Assembly: GCA_016719485.1 (NCBI GenBank)
Contig: JADJZB010000007.1
Location: 60,842-124,841, forward strand
Direction of reading: 5' to 3'
Length of the DNA: 64,000 nt
Source: Holophagales bacterium
GTDB taxonomy: Bacteria; Acidobacteriota; Thermoanaerobaculia; UBA5066
Part shown: piece after piece, positions 16,672 to 25,073 of the stretch
Numbering within the stretch: position 1 is the stretch's first letter
How the letters are laid out: every line of letters starts with the position of its first letter
Notes under the pieces: generated by a model
The model's input: only the letters and a program-made list of their open reading frames with translations
What the model was told of the DNA's origin: nothing
Database searches by the model: none
Program-made: the position numbers and the translations under genes

Positions 16672-17118
16672 GTGCCTCGCCTCGACTTCCGTCTCGAGCT
16701 GCCGGGCGTCCCGCGGGACGCCATCGCGGCGTTTCACGCCGACCCGAGAGTCCTCGAGTGGCTCTCGCCTCCGGGAAAGAAGGTCCGGGTCGTCGAGCGG
16801 CCCGACAGGATCGAAGAGGGGGCGCGGATCGTCATCGAGGCCTCCCCGTTCGGCCTGCCCATCCGCTGGGTGTCGCGGATCGAGGAATGGGAGCCCCCCG
16901 TGCGCTTCGTCGACGTCCAGGTCAAGGGGCCGTTCGCCCGCTGGCGGCACGAGCACCTCTTCGAGGACGGAGCGCTCGTCGACCGGGTCGACTACGAGGT
17001 GCCGCTCGCCCTTCTCGGCGGCCGCCTCGTCGACCTCGCCCTCGTGAGGCCCGACCTGCGCCGCATGTTCCGGTTCCGTCACGAGGCGACGGCCCAGAGG
17101 CTCCTCGGAAAGCGGTGA
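16672..17118 (+). CDS. SRPBCC-family (polyketide cyclase/START-like) protein
   Basis: 148-residue small protein with the SRPBCC pattern: N-terminal strand and helix (FRLELPGVPRDAIAAFHAD), central strands (GARIVIEASPFGLPIRWVSR, RFVDVQVKGPFARWRHEH) and a long C-terminal helix ending in a basic tail. Members bind hydrophobic ligands or act as small cyclases, and no specific substrate can be assigned. GTG 16672 is chosen because coding similarity begins there. The frame is open further upstream inside the previous gene. Confidence 0.7.
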   Translation: MPRLDFRLELPGVPRDAIAAFHADPRVLEWLSPPGKKVRVVERPDRIEEGARIVIEASPFGLPIRWVSRIEEWEPPVRFVDVQVKGPFARWRHEHLFEDGALVDRVDYEVPLALLGGRLVDLALVRPDLRRMFRFRHEATAQRLLGKR

Positions 17119-17122
17119 TCCG

Positions 17123-17151
17123 GGAACTTCCGACCCTCCAGCCGGGTCTCA
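17123..17151 (+). promoter_or_regulatory. RpoE-like ECF promoter before the sigma gene
   Basis: GGAACTT (17123-17129), 16-base spacer, GTCTCA (17146-17151). This is close to the RpoE-type ECF consensus GGAACTT-N16-GTCTAA. It lies 78 bases before an ECF sigma gene, so autoregulation is likely. Confidence 0.6.
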
Positions 17152-17229
17152 CCGAGGCGTGGAGGCACTCACGTGACAGCCCGGCTCCTCGCTTTCCATC
17201 CCGGATCGAAGGGAAGTCGCCGTGGGAGA

Positions 17230-17838
17230 ATGGCCGACGTGATCATGCCCGCGAGCTTCCACAGCGAGAGCCGTGAATGGCCCGGAGACGAGAAGGCCGT
17301 CGCGCGCTTCCTGGGCGGCGACCCGACCGGGTTCGAGCAGATCGTCCGGCACTACTCCGGCATGGTCTACGCCCTGGCGGCCCGGCTCGTCGGCCCGTGG
17401 GAAGCCGAGGAGATCGTCCAGGAGACCTTCCTGAGGGCGTGGCGCGGGCTCGGGTCGTTTCGCGGCGACGCCTCCCTGAAGACCTGGCTCTACACCATCG
17501 CACTCAACCGGGCGAGGGCGCGCCAGGGAACCCTGGCCCGCATGCGAAAAGTCTTCGCGTCGCCCCGTACCAACGCCGAGGACGACCAGCCCTGGCCCGG
17601 AGACGAGGCGCCCGACCCCTCCGCCTCACCCGAGGAGCAGGCCGTCGAGCTCGAGCAGCGAGCGAACCTGCGCAAGGCGATCCGGAACCTCCCCGAGGAG
17701 TTCCGGCACGCCGTGGTCCTCAGAGACCTCGAAGGGCTCTCCTACGACGACATCGCCCGCGTGCTGAACGTCCCGATCGGGACGGTGAGGAGCCGGATCG
17801 CCCGCGGTCGGGCCGCCCTCGTGGAGGAGCTGTCGTGA
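17230..17838 (+). CDS. ECF RNA polymerase sigma factor (RpoE-like)
   Basis: 202-residue sigma70-family factor with region 2 (IVQETFLRAWRGLGSFRGDA, about 65-85) and region 4 (LPEEFRHAVVLRDLEGLSY, DDIARVLNVPIGTVRSRIAR, about 155-195). It should direct RNA polymerase to stress-type promoters. The overlapping downstream gene (GTGA) is probably its anti-sigma factor. An RpoE-like promoter upstream suggests self-activation. The other regulon members cannot be seen here. Confidence 0.92.
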   Translation: MADVIMPASFHSESREWPGDEKAVARFLGGDPTGFEQIVRHYSGMVYALAARLVGPWEAEEIVQETFLRAWRGLGSFRGDASLKTWLYTIALNRARARQGTLARMRKVFASPRTNAEDDQPWPGDEAPDPSASPEEQAVELEQRANLRKAIRNLPEEFRHAVVLRDLEGLSYDDIARVLNVPIGTVRSRIARGRAALVEELS

Positions 17839-18863
17839 GCGCCAACCCCCAGCCCCGGTCCTTCGTGACGGGCGACCTCGACCTCCTGATCTCGCGTTCC
17901 CTCGACGGGGACCTTCCCGGCGAGGAAGAGCGCGAGCTGCAGAGCTTCCTCGCCGCCGACCCGTCCGCCCGCGCCCGCTACGAGGCGATGGCCCGCGTCG
18001 TCGGGCGCCTCGAGGAGCTCCCGGACCCGGAACCCCCCTTCGCGATGTCCACCCGTATCAACTCGCAGCTCGAGGACGACACCAAGGGGTTCACGGCCTC
18101 GCTCCAGAGGTTCGGCTTCTACTTCCGGCCCGCCACGGTCGGCGCTCATCGCGCCGGGATCGCCGCCGTCACTATCTCCTATTCCGTCATGTCGCCCCCG
18201 AAGCCGGCGGCCACCATCGCGGCGGTGTCGGAGCAGGCGAAGGCCCAGCCGGCCGCGGCTCCCGAGGACGACGGGCGCGTGAACGCCTACTTCGCGGAGC
18301 CCGAGAGGAAAAAGGACGGATCGGCCCCGGCCAGAGAGTTGGCCGCCGCAGCTCCTGCGGTTCCCGCTGCTCCCGCCCCCGCCGCCGCCCGTGCCCGCTC
18401 GGCGGCTCCTCTGGCGGACGCTCTCGCGGAAGGCCGGGCGGACGACGAGAAGAAGCTCAACCGTCAGGAGCCCACGCTCGTCGCGTCGTCCGAAGCCCCT
18501 CTCGCAAAGAACGAGGACCTCGCCTTCGCGCCCGAACGCGACACCGCCTTCCGCGCGGCGTCCGCTCCCGCGCCTCAGGCCGCGGGTGGCCTTCGTGCCC
18601 TCGCCTCGGCCCAGGTCGTCGGCCCGTCCACCGGAACTCTCCGCCTCGCGGCACCCGCTCGCCTCGACGGTCTCCCGGGACCGTACGAGGTTCCTATCGC
18701 CTCGATCTCGATGGGACCGGACGCGTCACCCGCGTCGTTCGCCTCGCCGGTGGCTCCGGTTCGGAGCCTTCCGGCCTCTCCGCGGCTGATGGATCTCTCC
18801 TTTGCGCCCGGAGACGCCGCGAGGACGGCGGGCACAGTGGACGTGAAAGTCCGGCTTCCGTAG
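17835..18863 (+). CDS. Probable anti-sigma factor, Ala/Pro-rich
   Basis: 342-residue protein translationally coupled to the ECF sigma gene. The N-terminus (LDLLISRSLDGDLPGEEERE, then LAADPSARARYEAMARV) is like the sigma-binding domain of zinc-finger-type anti-sigma factors but lacks the HxxxCxxC zinc site. A moderately hydrophobic stretch at about 112-130 could be a membrane anchor. The rest is low-complexity and rich in Ala, Pro and Ser. The anti-sigma role is inferred from gene position and N-terminal pattern. Confidence 0.6.
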   Translation: MSANPQPRSFVTGDLDLLISRSLDGDLPGEEERELQSFLAADPSARARYEAMARVVGRLEELPDPEPPFAMSTRINSQLEDDTKGFTASLQRFGFYFRPATVGAHRAGIAAVTISYSVMSPPKPAATIAAVSEQAKAQPAAAPEDDGRVNAYFAEPERKKDGSAPARELAAAAPAVPAAPAPAAARARSAAPLADALAEGRADDEKKLNRQEPTLVASSEAPLAKNEDLAFAPERDTAFRAASAPAPQAAGGLRALASAQVVGPSTGTLRLAAPARLDGLPGPYEVPIASISMGPDASPASFASPVAPVRSLPASPRLMDLSFAPGDAARTAGTVDVKVRLP

Positions 18864-18970
18864 GTTCCGGGGCTCGCTGGCCGGACGATTAGTTACACCT
18901 AAGTATATGTCGTAGAGTGATTTACGGCATGCACTGAATCGCGTCCCGTGCGTCCCTCCCATCGGGCAAA

Positions 18971-19417
18971 ATGGGCCTGCAACGGGGGACGATCGTGAAG
19001 AGGACGCAGACGGCTCGGGTTCGCAAGGCCCTCGAATACGTGAAGAGGCGGCTGAAGCTCGACCTCGAGTTCGTCGTTCAGCCGGGCGAGGTCCACGATC
19101 AGTTCGGCCTTCTCGACATCGAGCGCTCCGACCGCGGAACGGAGGACCGGAAGGTCTGGATCGTCAGCTACGACCCCGAGCTCGTCTCGCAGGAGTCGCT
19201 CGCCGCGCTCCGCCGGCACGCTTTTCACGAAGTGCTCCACGCCCTCACCTGGCCGCTCTTCGACGAGGCCGAGGCCGCCATCCGCCGCGTCCCCGACTCG
19301 ACCCTTCGCAAGGAGCTGATGGACCGTTCCATCGACGCGCGCGAGAACGTCGTCTACGAGCTCGAGCGGAAGATCGGCCCGCTCTGCTTCCCGTCGCTCC
19401 CCTGGGTCGACCCCTGA
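18971..19417 (+). CDS. Small HEXXH-motif protein
   Basis: 148-residue soluble protein of unknown family. AFHEVLHALTW near residues 94-104 contains HEVLH, a zinc-metalloprotease-type HEXXH motif, and further acidic residues follow in a helical C-terminal half (SIDARENVVYELERKIG). This could be a minimal SprT/zincin-like fold, but no catalysis can be claimed. An alternative GTG start at 18995 has GGGGGA upstream. The preceding 107 bases are relatively AT-rich and may hold its promoter. Confidence 0.6.
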   Translation: MGLQRGTIVKRTQTARVRKALEYVKRRLKLDLEFVVQPGEVHDQFGLLDIERSDRGTEDRKVWIVSYDPELVSQESLAALRRHAFHEVLHALTWPLFDEAEAAIRRVPDSTLRKELMDRSIDARENVVYELERKIGPLCFPSLPWVDP

Positions 19418-19421
19418 TCGC

Positions 19422-19451
19422 TTGACCGGCGGCCGGGCTCGCTCCTAGAAT
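19422..19451 (+). promoter_or_regulatory. Candidate tRNA-Thr promoter
   Basis: TTGACC (19422-19427), 18-base spacer, TAGAAT (19446-19451), ending 45 bases before the mature tRNA. Confidence 0.55.
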
Positions 19452-19496
19452 GCGCCTCCCTTGCGGCGTGTCGCCGCGGTCTTTGGAAGGGTACGG

Positions 19497-19572
<76 letters not shown>

Positions 19573-19999
19573 CTTATCCCTTTTTCCGTCCCCGGGTCGA
19601 GCGTACCGCGCTCCCCGCACTCTCCCGTTCTCCTCCCGGTCCCATCGGAAGCGCCTCGTGAGGGAGATCCGCGCTTCGACGAGGGCCTCCTCCTCGGGAG
19701 AAGGGTCGAAGAACTTGGCGGCCGTCGAGACCTTCCAGCCGGCGGCGAGAAGCCGCTCCCCTTCCTTCTCTTCCGAAGAAACTCCTCGAACTGCCGGAGC
19801 CTGGCGGAGCAGCTCTTCAAGATGCGCCCGGGAGTCGTCCGGGACGTCTTCGTCTCGACTCCGAGAATGACGACGCTCGTTGGATCCGAACTTGGCGCAG
19901 GACCTGAGCTCGCCGCTTTACCCGGAAACGGGTGGCCGGTCGTACGCCCGGCATCGATCGATGGTGCGTTATACGATCATCCGGTCGATGGAGGCGCTC
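19573..19999. other. Gene-poor stretch between tRNA and vapBC
   Basis: 427 bases without an intact gene. The left half holds the minus-strand XRE-type remnant listed separately. The right half shows no coding pattern that I recognise, apart from the likely vapB promoter region. Confidence 0.6.
19634..19773 (-). pseudogene. Remnant of an XRE-type antitoxin/regulator N-terminus
   Basis: Minus-strand translation contains ERLLAAGWKVSTAAKFF then EEEALVEARISLTRRFR. This resembles the N-terminal segment (AGWKVGTVAEFLGLSPEEAA... type) that precedes the helix-turn-helix in many XRE-family antitoxins. No start codon is seen in frame, and no helix-turn-helix follows; the sequence runs into the 3' side of tRNA-Thr. 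It is probably a truncated leftover of another toxin-antitoxin locus. Confidence 0.4.
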
Positions 20000-20206
20000 A
20001 TGCCAACGGTCACGGTTTCCCCGAAGTTCCAGGTGGTGATTCCGCGCGAGATCCGCGAGGCGATGAAGCTGAAGGCGGGCGAGAAGGTCCAGGTCTTCCG
20101 GTTCCGAAACCGGCTGGAGCTCGTCCCCGTCCGTAAGGTCGCCTCCATGCGGGGCTTCCTGAGGGGAATCGAGACGACCGTCGAGCGGGAGCCGGACCGG
20201 GTATGA
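20000..20206 (+). CDS. vapB: VapB-type antitoxin (AbrB/MazE fold)
   Basis: 68-residue swapped-hairpin DNA-binding protein with the typical start MPTVTVSPKFQVVIPREIRE and RNRLELVPVRKV. It should bind and neutralise the PIN toxin and repress its own promoter. ATG 20000 is chosen because the AbrB motif begins there. Its stop overlaps the toxin start (ATGA). Confidence 0.9.
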   Translation: MPTVTVSPKFQVVIPREIREAMKLKAGEKVQVFRFRNRLELVPVRKVASMRGFLRGIETTVEREPDRV

Positions 20207-20595
20207 ACCTCGTCGACTCCTGCGGGTGGCTCGAGTACCTCGCCGACGGGCCGAACGCCGGGTTCTTCGCGCGCGCGCTGACCGACACGCAGAAGCTCCT
20301 CGTCCCGACGATCTGCCTCCTCGAGGTCTTCAAGAAGACCCTCCAGCAGCGAGGAGAAGAGGCGGCGCTCGACGTGGCGGCCCTCATGCAGCAGGGGACG
20401 GTCGTCGACCTCGACGCGGCGATCGCCCTCGACGCCGCCGACCTCGGCCTCGAGCAGAAGCTCTCCCTTGCCGACTCGGTGATCCTGGCGACGGCTCGCG
20501 CGCACGGCGCGACGGTCTGGACGCAGGATGCCCACTTCGAAGGGCTTCCCGGGGTCCGCTACCGTGCGGCGAAAGGGGCGCGCAGGGGGGAGTGA
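20203..20595 (+). CDS. vapC: VapC-type PIN-domain toxin
   Basis: 130-residue PIN-domain ribonuclease. The four acidic active-site positions are visible: Asp5 (MNLVDSCGWLEYL), Glu41 (CLLEVFKK), Asp91 (SLADSVILATA) and Asp109 (WTQDAHF). It should cleave RNA in a metal-dependent way when not bound by VapB. The target RNA is unknown. It ends 26 bases from the convergent glycyl radical enzyme gene. Confidence 0.92.
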   Translation: MNLVDSCGWLEYLADGPNAGFFARALTDTQKLLVPTICLLEVFKKTLQQRGEEAALDVAALMQQGTVVDLDAAIALDAADLGLEQKLSLADSVILATARAHGATVWTQDAHFEGLPGVRYRAAKGARRGE

Positions 20596-20621
20596 CGGCG
20601 AATGCCCACGCGGGGCCTCCG

Positions 20622-22982
20622 TCACATCTCCGTCTGTTCGGTCCTCGCGATGATCTCGTCCTTCAGCGCGTCGGAGAGGTCGCAGAAGTAGTCGCTGTAG
20701 CCGGCGACGCGGACGATGAGGCCGCGGTGCGACTCGGGGTCGGCCTTCGCCGCCTCGAGCGTCTCGCGGGAGACGACGTTGAACTGGACGTGGTGGCCGT
20801 CGGAGCGGAAGTAGGTGCGCACGAGCTGGGCGAGGCGCGAGACGCCCTCCTCGCCCGCCAGGAGCGACGGCGCGAGCTTCATGTTGAGGAGCGTGCCCCC
20901 CGTCTTCACGTGGTCCATCTTGCCGGCCGACCGGAAGACCGCGGTCGGCCCGCGGCGGTCGGCCCCCTGCACGGGCGAGATGCCCTCCGACAGCGGCTTG
21001 CCCGCGTGGCGGCCGTCGGGCGTCGCGCCGCAGACCTCGCCGAAGTAGACGTGGCAGGTCGTGGGGAGCATCTCGAGGCGGTAGGTGCCGCCGCGGGCCG
21101 ACGGGCGGCCGTCGATCGCGGCGAAGGCGCTGCGGAAGACGCGGACCATCAGGTCGTCGGCCGCGTCGTCGTCGTTGCCGTACTTCGGCATCTTGTGGAC
21201 GAGGCGCTGCCGGAGCGGCTCGTGGCCTTCGAAGTCGGCGTCGATCGCCGCGACGAGGTCCGCGAGCGGGAGGGTCCTCTCTTCGTAGACGAGGCGCCCG
21301 AGGGCGGCGAGCGCGTCGGTCACGGTGCCGATGCCGACGGCCTGGATGAACGTGTTGTTGTAGCGCGCGCCGCCGGCGTTGTAGTCGCGCCCCTTCGCGA
21401 TGCAGTCGTCGGTGAGGACCGAGAGGAACGGGGCCGGCATCCGGGTCGCGTAGAGCCGCTCGATGACCTGGTTCCCGCGCACCTTCACCTCGACGAGGTG
21501 GAGGAGCTGCGCCTCGAAGGCCGCGTAGAGGCCGTCGAACGAAACGAACGAGGAGGCGTCTCCCGTCGCGGGCCCGAGGCGCGTCCCCGTCCGCGGGTCG
21601 ACGCCGTCGTGGAGCGCCAGCTCGAGGATCTTGGCGAGGTTGAAGTAGCCGGTGAGGATGTACGCCTCCTTGCCGAAGGCGCCCACCTCCACGCACCCGC
21701 TGCAGCCGCCGGCGCGCGCGTCCTCGAGCGTCTTCCCCTGCCGGAGCTGCTCCTCGACGACGGTGTCGGCGTTGAAGATCGAAGGGAAGCCGTACCCCTT
21801 CCGGACGACGCGCAGGACGTGCTTGAGCACCGTCTCCGGCGTCTTGCGCGAGACCTGGACGTTCGAGGAGGGCTGGAGCAGGTGCATCTCGTCGATGACG
21901 TCGAGGAGGAGGTGCGTCACCTCGTTCGACCCGTCCGAGCCGTCGGCGAGGAGCCCGGCGAGGTTGATGTTCGCGAAGTCGGTGTACGTCCCGCTCTCGG
22001 CGGCGGTGACGCCCACCTTCGGCGGGGCCGGGTGGTTGTTGAACTTCACGAAGAGGCACTCGATCAGCTCGCGGGCCGAGCCCTCCGTGAGCGTCCCGTC
22101 CGCGAGCCCCTGCCGGTAGAACGGGAGGAGGTGCTGGTCGAGGTGGCCGGGGCTGAAGGCGTCCCACCCGTTCAGCTCCGTGATCACGCCCAGGTGGCAG
22201 AACCAGTACATCTGGAGCGCCTCGTGGAAGTCGCGCGGCGCCTCGGCGGGGACGCGCCGGCAGACGTCGGCGATCTTCAGGAGCTCCGCGCGCCGGGCCG
22301 GGTCGGGCTCCGTCGCAGCCGCCTCTTCGGCGAGCGCGGCGTGGCGCGTGGCGAAGAGGACGAGCGCCTCGCAGGCGACGTCCATCGCGCGGAGCTGCTC
22401 GCGCCGGTCCAGCGCTTCGGGGTCCCGGACGAAGTCGAGCGCGCCGATGGCCGCCGCGATCTCCCTCCGGAAGTCGTTCATCCCCTTCCGGTAGACCTTG
22501 TCGTCGAGGACGGTGTGCCCCGGCGCGCGCTGCTCCATGAACTCGGTGAAGACGCCCGCGCCGTAGGCCGCGTGCCACTCGGGAGGGAGGAGCGGGAAGA
22601 TCTGGTCGCGCATCGACCGGCCGCGCCAGTACGGAATCACCGTTTCCTCGTAGGCGGTGAGGACGTCCTCTGGCACGCGGTACCAGGTCTTCGGCCGCGA
22701 ATCGAGGATGCGCAGGTCCTCGACGCTGTGGCACGTCAGCTCGGGGTACGTCGGGACGGCCTTCGGCAGCGGACCCCGTTCTCCGACGATCAGCTCGCCC
22801 TCACCGAGGAAGAGCGTCTTCTTCTCGCAGAGGTGGCGGAACGACCGCGCGCGCAAGAGAGGTGTCGAGAGCCGGCCGAGGTTCTCGCGGTAGAAGTCCG
22901 TGAGCAGGAGGGCGCGCTCGGCCGAGATCGTCGGGACGGCGTCGAGGCTCTCCTGCCTCAGGCGGGCGGTGCGGGGGTTCAT
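20622..22982 (-). CDS. hypD: Glycyl radical enzyme, trans-4-hydroxyproline dehydratase type
   Basis: 786-residue oxygen-sensitive glycyl radical enzyme. The thiyl loop reads GGCSGCVEVGAFGKEAY with Cys430 and Glu432. The glycyl loop is RVAGYSDYF with Gly761, 25 residues from the C-terminus. The GCSGCVE and GRDYNAGGARYNNT segments fit hydroxyproline dehydratase (HypD) better than pyruvate formate-lyase or choline lyase. HypD dehydrates trans-4-hydroxy-L-proline to pyrroline-5-carboxylate. The start is set by GGAGGA over the stop of the activase gene. No proC is visible nearby, and a related dehydratase substrate remains possible. Confidence 0.82.
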   Translation of the reverse strand: MNPRTARLRQESLDAVPTISAERALLLTDFYRENLGRLSTPLLRARSFRHLCEKKTLFLGEGELIVGERGPLPKAVPTYPELTCHSVEDLRILDSRPKTWYRVPEDVLTAYEETVIPYWRGRSMRDQIFPLLPPEWHAAYGAGVFTEFMEQRAPGHTVLDDKVYRKGMNDFRREIAAAIGALDFVRDPEALDRREQLRAMDVACEALVLFATRHAALAEEAAATEPDPARRAELLKIADVCRRVPAEAPRDFHEALQMYWFCHLGVITELNGWDAFSPGHLDQHLLPFYRQGLADGTLTEGSARELIECLFVKFNNHPAPPKVGVTAAESGTYTDFANINLAGLLADGSDGSNEVTHLLLDVIDEMHLLQPSSNVQVSRKTPETVLKHVLRVVRKGYGFPSIFNADTVVEEQLRQGKTLEDARAGGCSGCVEVGAFGKEAYILTGYFNLAKILELALHDGVDPRTGTRLGPATGDASSFVSFDGLYAAFEAQLLHLVEVKVRGNQVIERLYATRMPAPFLSVLTDDCIAKGRDYNAGGARYNNTFIQAVGIGTVTDALAALGRLVYEERTLPLADLVAAIDADFEGHEPLRQRLVHKMPKYGNDDDAADDLMVRVFRSAFAAIDGRPSARGGTYRLEMLPTTCHVYFGEVCGATPDGRHAGKPLSEGISPVQGADRRGPTAVFRSAGKMDHVKTGGTLLNMKLAPSLLAGEEGVSRLAQLVRTYFRSDGHHVQFNVVSRETLEAAKADPESHRGLIVRVAGYSDYFCDLSDALKDEIIARTEQTEM

Positions 22983-22986
22983 CGGC

Positions 22987-23943
22987 TCATCCTCCGATCG
23001 TCGTCTCGATGCCGGTGGCGGCGAAGAGGGCGGCGAGGGTCGCCAGCCGCTCGGGGGTGGGAGAGGTCGCAGCCGTGGGCCCAGTCGCGGGGGCTTCGAC
23101 GACGGACGGCGAGACACCCCGTCCCAGGCGTGCCCTCTTGCCGCTGGCGGTCCGGTGGTAGGGCAGGAGGCTCACGCGGCACACCGCCGGCGTCCGCGCC
23201 GCGAGCGCCACCGCGGCGGCCATGCTCTCGTCGTCTTCGTTGACGCCCGGGATCACCGGTATCCGCAGCCAGACCGGGACGCCGGTCCGGCTCACCGCGT
23301 CGAGGTTCTCGAGGATCGGCGCGAGCGCAACGCCCGTGAGGGCGAGGTGACGGCCGGCGTCGAGCGACTTCACGTCCCAGAGGACGAGGTCCGCCCGGGC
23401 CGCGGCAGCGAGGACGGTCTCGCGCGGGGCGAAGCCGCACGTGTCCACTGCCGCGTGGAGCCCTTCCTTCCGGCATGCATCGAGGGCGGCGAGGAGGAAT
23501 GCCGGCTGGGCGAGCGGCTCGCCGCCCGAGAACGTGACGCCTCCACGGGACTCCTCGTAGACGGGCCGGTCGCGCAGCACCTCCGCGACGATCTCCGCCA
23601 CGCTCGCCGTTCTGCCGGCCACCTCGCGGGCCGCGGAAGGGCAGGCCTCGACACAGGCGCGGCACGCCACGCACCCCTCGCGTCCGAGAGCGCCTCCGGC
23701 GGGGAGCGGTCCTTCGGGTCGCGGGCAGGCCTCCGCGCAGCCCTGGCACGCGAGACAGCGCGCGTCGGAGACGAGGACCTCGGGCGCGGGGGAGATCCCT
23801 TCCGGGTTGTGGCACCAGGGGCAGCGGAGCGGGCAGCCCTTGAGGAACACGGTCGTACGGATGCCGGGCCCGTCGTGGAACGAGCCCCTCTGCACGTTGA
23901 AGACCGTGCCCGTCGTCCCCATTCCTCCGGCCGTGGTCGGCAT
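22987..23943 (-). CDS. hypE: Glycyl-radical-enzyme activating protein (radical SAM)
   Basis: 318-residue activase that installs the glycyl radical on the enzyme encoded 4 bases downstream. The radical SAM cluster motif is CPLRCPWC (Cys37, 41, 44). Two ferredoxin-type [4Fe-4S] motifs follow (CLACQGCAEACP, CVACRACVEACP), then GGVTFSGGEPL for SAM binding. ATG 23943 has GAGGAG upstream. An internal ATG at 23922 is possible. It is divergent from the membrane-protein gene at 24029. Confidence 0.9.
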   Translation of the reverse strand: MPTTAGGMGTTGTVFNVQRGSFHDGPGIRTTVFLKGCPLRCPWCHNPEGISPAPEVLVSDARCLACQGCAEACPRPEGPLPAGGALGREGCVACRACVEACPSAAREVAGRTASVAEIVAEVLRDRPVYEESRGGVTFSGGEPLAQPAFLLAALDACRKEGLHAAVDTCGFAPRETVLAAAARADLVLWDVKSLDAGRHLALTGVALAPILENLDAVSRTGVPVWLRIPVIPGVNEDDESMAAAVALAARTPAVCRVSLLPYHRTASGKRARLGRGVSPSVVEAPATGPTAATSPTPERLATLAALFAATGIETTIGG

Positions 23944-23992
23944 CCCGGCTCCTCGCGGACCGTATCTTCTCGCGTCGCGTCGGCGCCGTCTC

Positions 23993-24021
23993 TTGACAAC
24001 TCTGTAACGCAGAGCCACTAT
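23993..24021 (+). promoter_or_regulatory. Promoter with internal operator; candidate leaderless start
   Basis: TTGACA (23993-23998), 17-base spacer, CACTAT (24016-24021). The spacer contains the perfect inverted repeat CTCTG-TAACG-CAGAG (24000-24014). The ATG of the next gene is at 24029, 7 bases after the -10 box, so the mRNA may begin at or next to the start codon. A protein bound to the repeat would block RNA polymerase. Confidence 0.7.
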
Positions 24022-24028
24022 CTGCCGC

Positions 24029-24640
24029 ATGGACCTGACAAACGCCCTCGACCGGATCGAAGAGATCCACGCCCAGATCGCGAAGGGCGAGGTCTTCCGC
24101 GGCTACCGGCCGCTGCCGGTCGCCGTCGCGGGCGCGATCGGGCTCCTGGCAGGGTGGCTTCAGCCCCGACTCCTGGCGAGCGGCGACGACGGCACGGCGT
24201 TTCTCTGGTACTGGCTCGTCGTCGCTGCCCTGAACGGGGTCCTGATCGGAGGCGTCGTCGGCGTGGCCCACGTCAGGGAGCGGGATCCCTTCGCGCGGCG
24301 CCACACGCGCCGGGTGGTGGGGCAGTTCGTTCCCTGCCTGGCCGCCGGGGCCGCGGTGAGCCTCGGCCTTCCGGCCCTCGATCCTGGACTCGTCCGGCTC
24401 CTTCCGGGTATCTGGGCGCTGCTCCTCGGCCTCGGGATCTTCGCGTCGCGCCCGTACCTGGCCCGCGCGACGGGCTGGGTGGCGCTCTTCTTCCTCCTCG
24501 CGGGGACCGCCCTCCTGGCCTTTCCGACCGCCGATCTGGCCAGGCTCGGCACCCTGCACGGAGCGGTCTTCGGCGTGGGCCTTCTGGCGGCGGCCGTGGT
24601 CCTTTACCTCGACCTCCCGAGGGTGGACCGTGGCGAGTGA
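24029..24640 (+). CDS. Multi-pass membrane protein of unknown function
   Basis: 203-residue protein. A short amphipathic N-terminus (MDLTNALDRIEEIHAQIAKG) is followed by about five to six hydrophobic helices. No catalytic motif is visible. It overlaps the winged-helix regulator gene by 11 bases, so the two are a coupled pair. It could be a membrane partner or a target of the regulator. The start fits the leaderless promoter upstream. Confidence 0.7.
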   Translation: MDLTNALDRIEEIHAQIAKGEVFRGYRPLPVAVAGAIGLLAGWLQPRLLASGDDGTAFLWYWLVVAALNGVLIGGVVGVAHVRERDPFARRHTRRVVGQFVPCLAAGAAVSLGLPALDPGLVRLLPGIWALLLGLGIFASRPYLARATGWVALFFLLAGTALLAFPTADLARLGTLHGAVFGVGLLAAAVVLYLDLPRVDRGE

Positions 24641-25019
24641 TCCGGGCGAAGGCCGCTTCGCGTACGAAGGCCTCGACCGCGTCCTACACGAGAAGGCCCG
24701 GCTCGGGATACTCACCTCCCTTTCCACGCGGCCGGAGGGCCTCCTCTTCGGAGACCTGAGAAAGCTCTGCGCCCTCACCGACGGCAACCTCAACCGCCAC
24801 CTGGAGGTGCTGCAGGGCGCCGGCCTCGTCGAGATATGGAAGAGGTTCGAGGGGCGCCGGCCGCAGACGCTCGTGCGGCTCAGCGTCGAGGGACGGCGCC
24901 GATTCCTCGACTACCTCGGAGAGCTGGAGAAGGTCCTGCACGACGCGCGGAAGGCCCGGGCCCTCGAAAGGGCCGAAGGCGCACCCCCCGCGCTGAAACC
25001 CGGCTGGAATCCGGCCTGA
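24630..25019 (+). CDS. Winged-helix transcriptional regulator
   Basis: 129-residue DNA-binding protein. The helix-turn-helix region is HEKARLGILTSLSTRPEGL, FGDLRKLCALTDGNLNRHL, EVLQGAGLVEIWKRFEGRRP, a MarR/ArsR-like winged helix of the HTH_34 type, followed by a dimerisation helix. It lacks cysteines suited to metal sensing. GTG start inside the membrane-protein gene. Related inverted repeats at 24000-24014 and 25059-25073 flank the gene pair, so it is the natural candidate for their binding protein (autorepressor and regulator of uppS). Confidence 0.85.
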   Translation: MASDPGEGRFAYEGLDRVLHEKARLGILTSLSTRPEGLLFGDLRKLCALTDGNLNRHLEVLQGAGLVEIWKRFEGRRPQTLVRLSVEGRRRFLDYLGELEKVLHDARKARALERAEGAPPALKPGWNPA

Positions 25020-25058
25020 GAGGCATGCGCGGACGCGAGGGTTCCCTGTCTTCTGTTG

Positions 25059-25073
25059 CTTTGTAACGGAAAG
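25059..25073. promoter_or_regulatory. Second TGTAACG operator, upstream of uppS
   Basis: CTTTGTAACGGAAAG, matching CTCTGTAACGCAGAG at 24000-24014 in 11 of 15 positions with the same centre. A -10-like TACTTT (25074-25079) follows directly, and the uppS ATG is at 25097 with GGAGG upstream. Confidence 0.55.

Noticed and set aside
20622..22982. Glycyl radical enzyme as choline trimethylamine-lyase or pyruvate formate-lyase
   Set aside because: The thiyl loop is GCSGCVEVGAFGKE, not the choline-lyase or PFL pattern, and no cut-type microcompartment genes are nearby.
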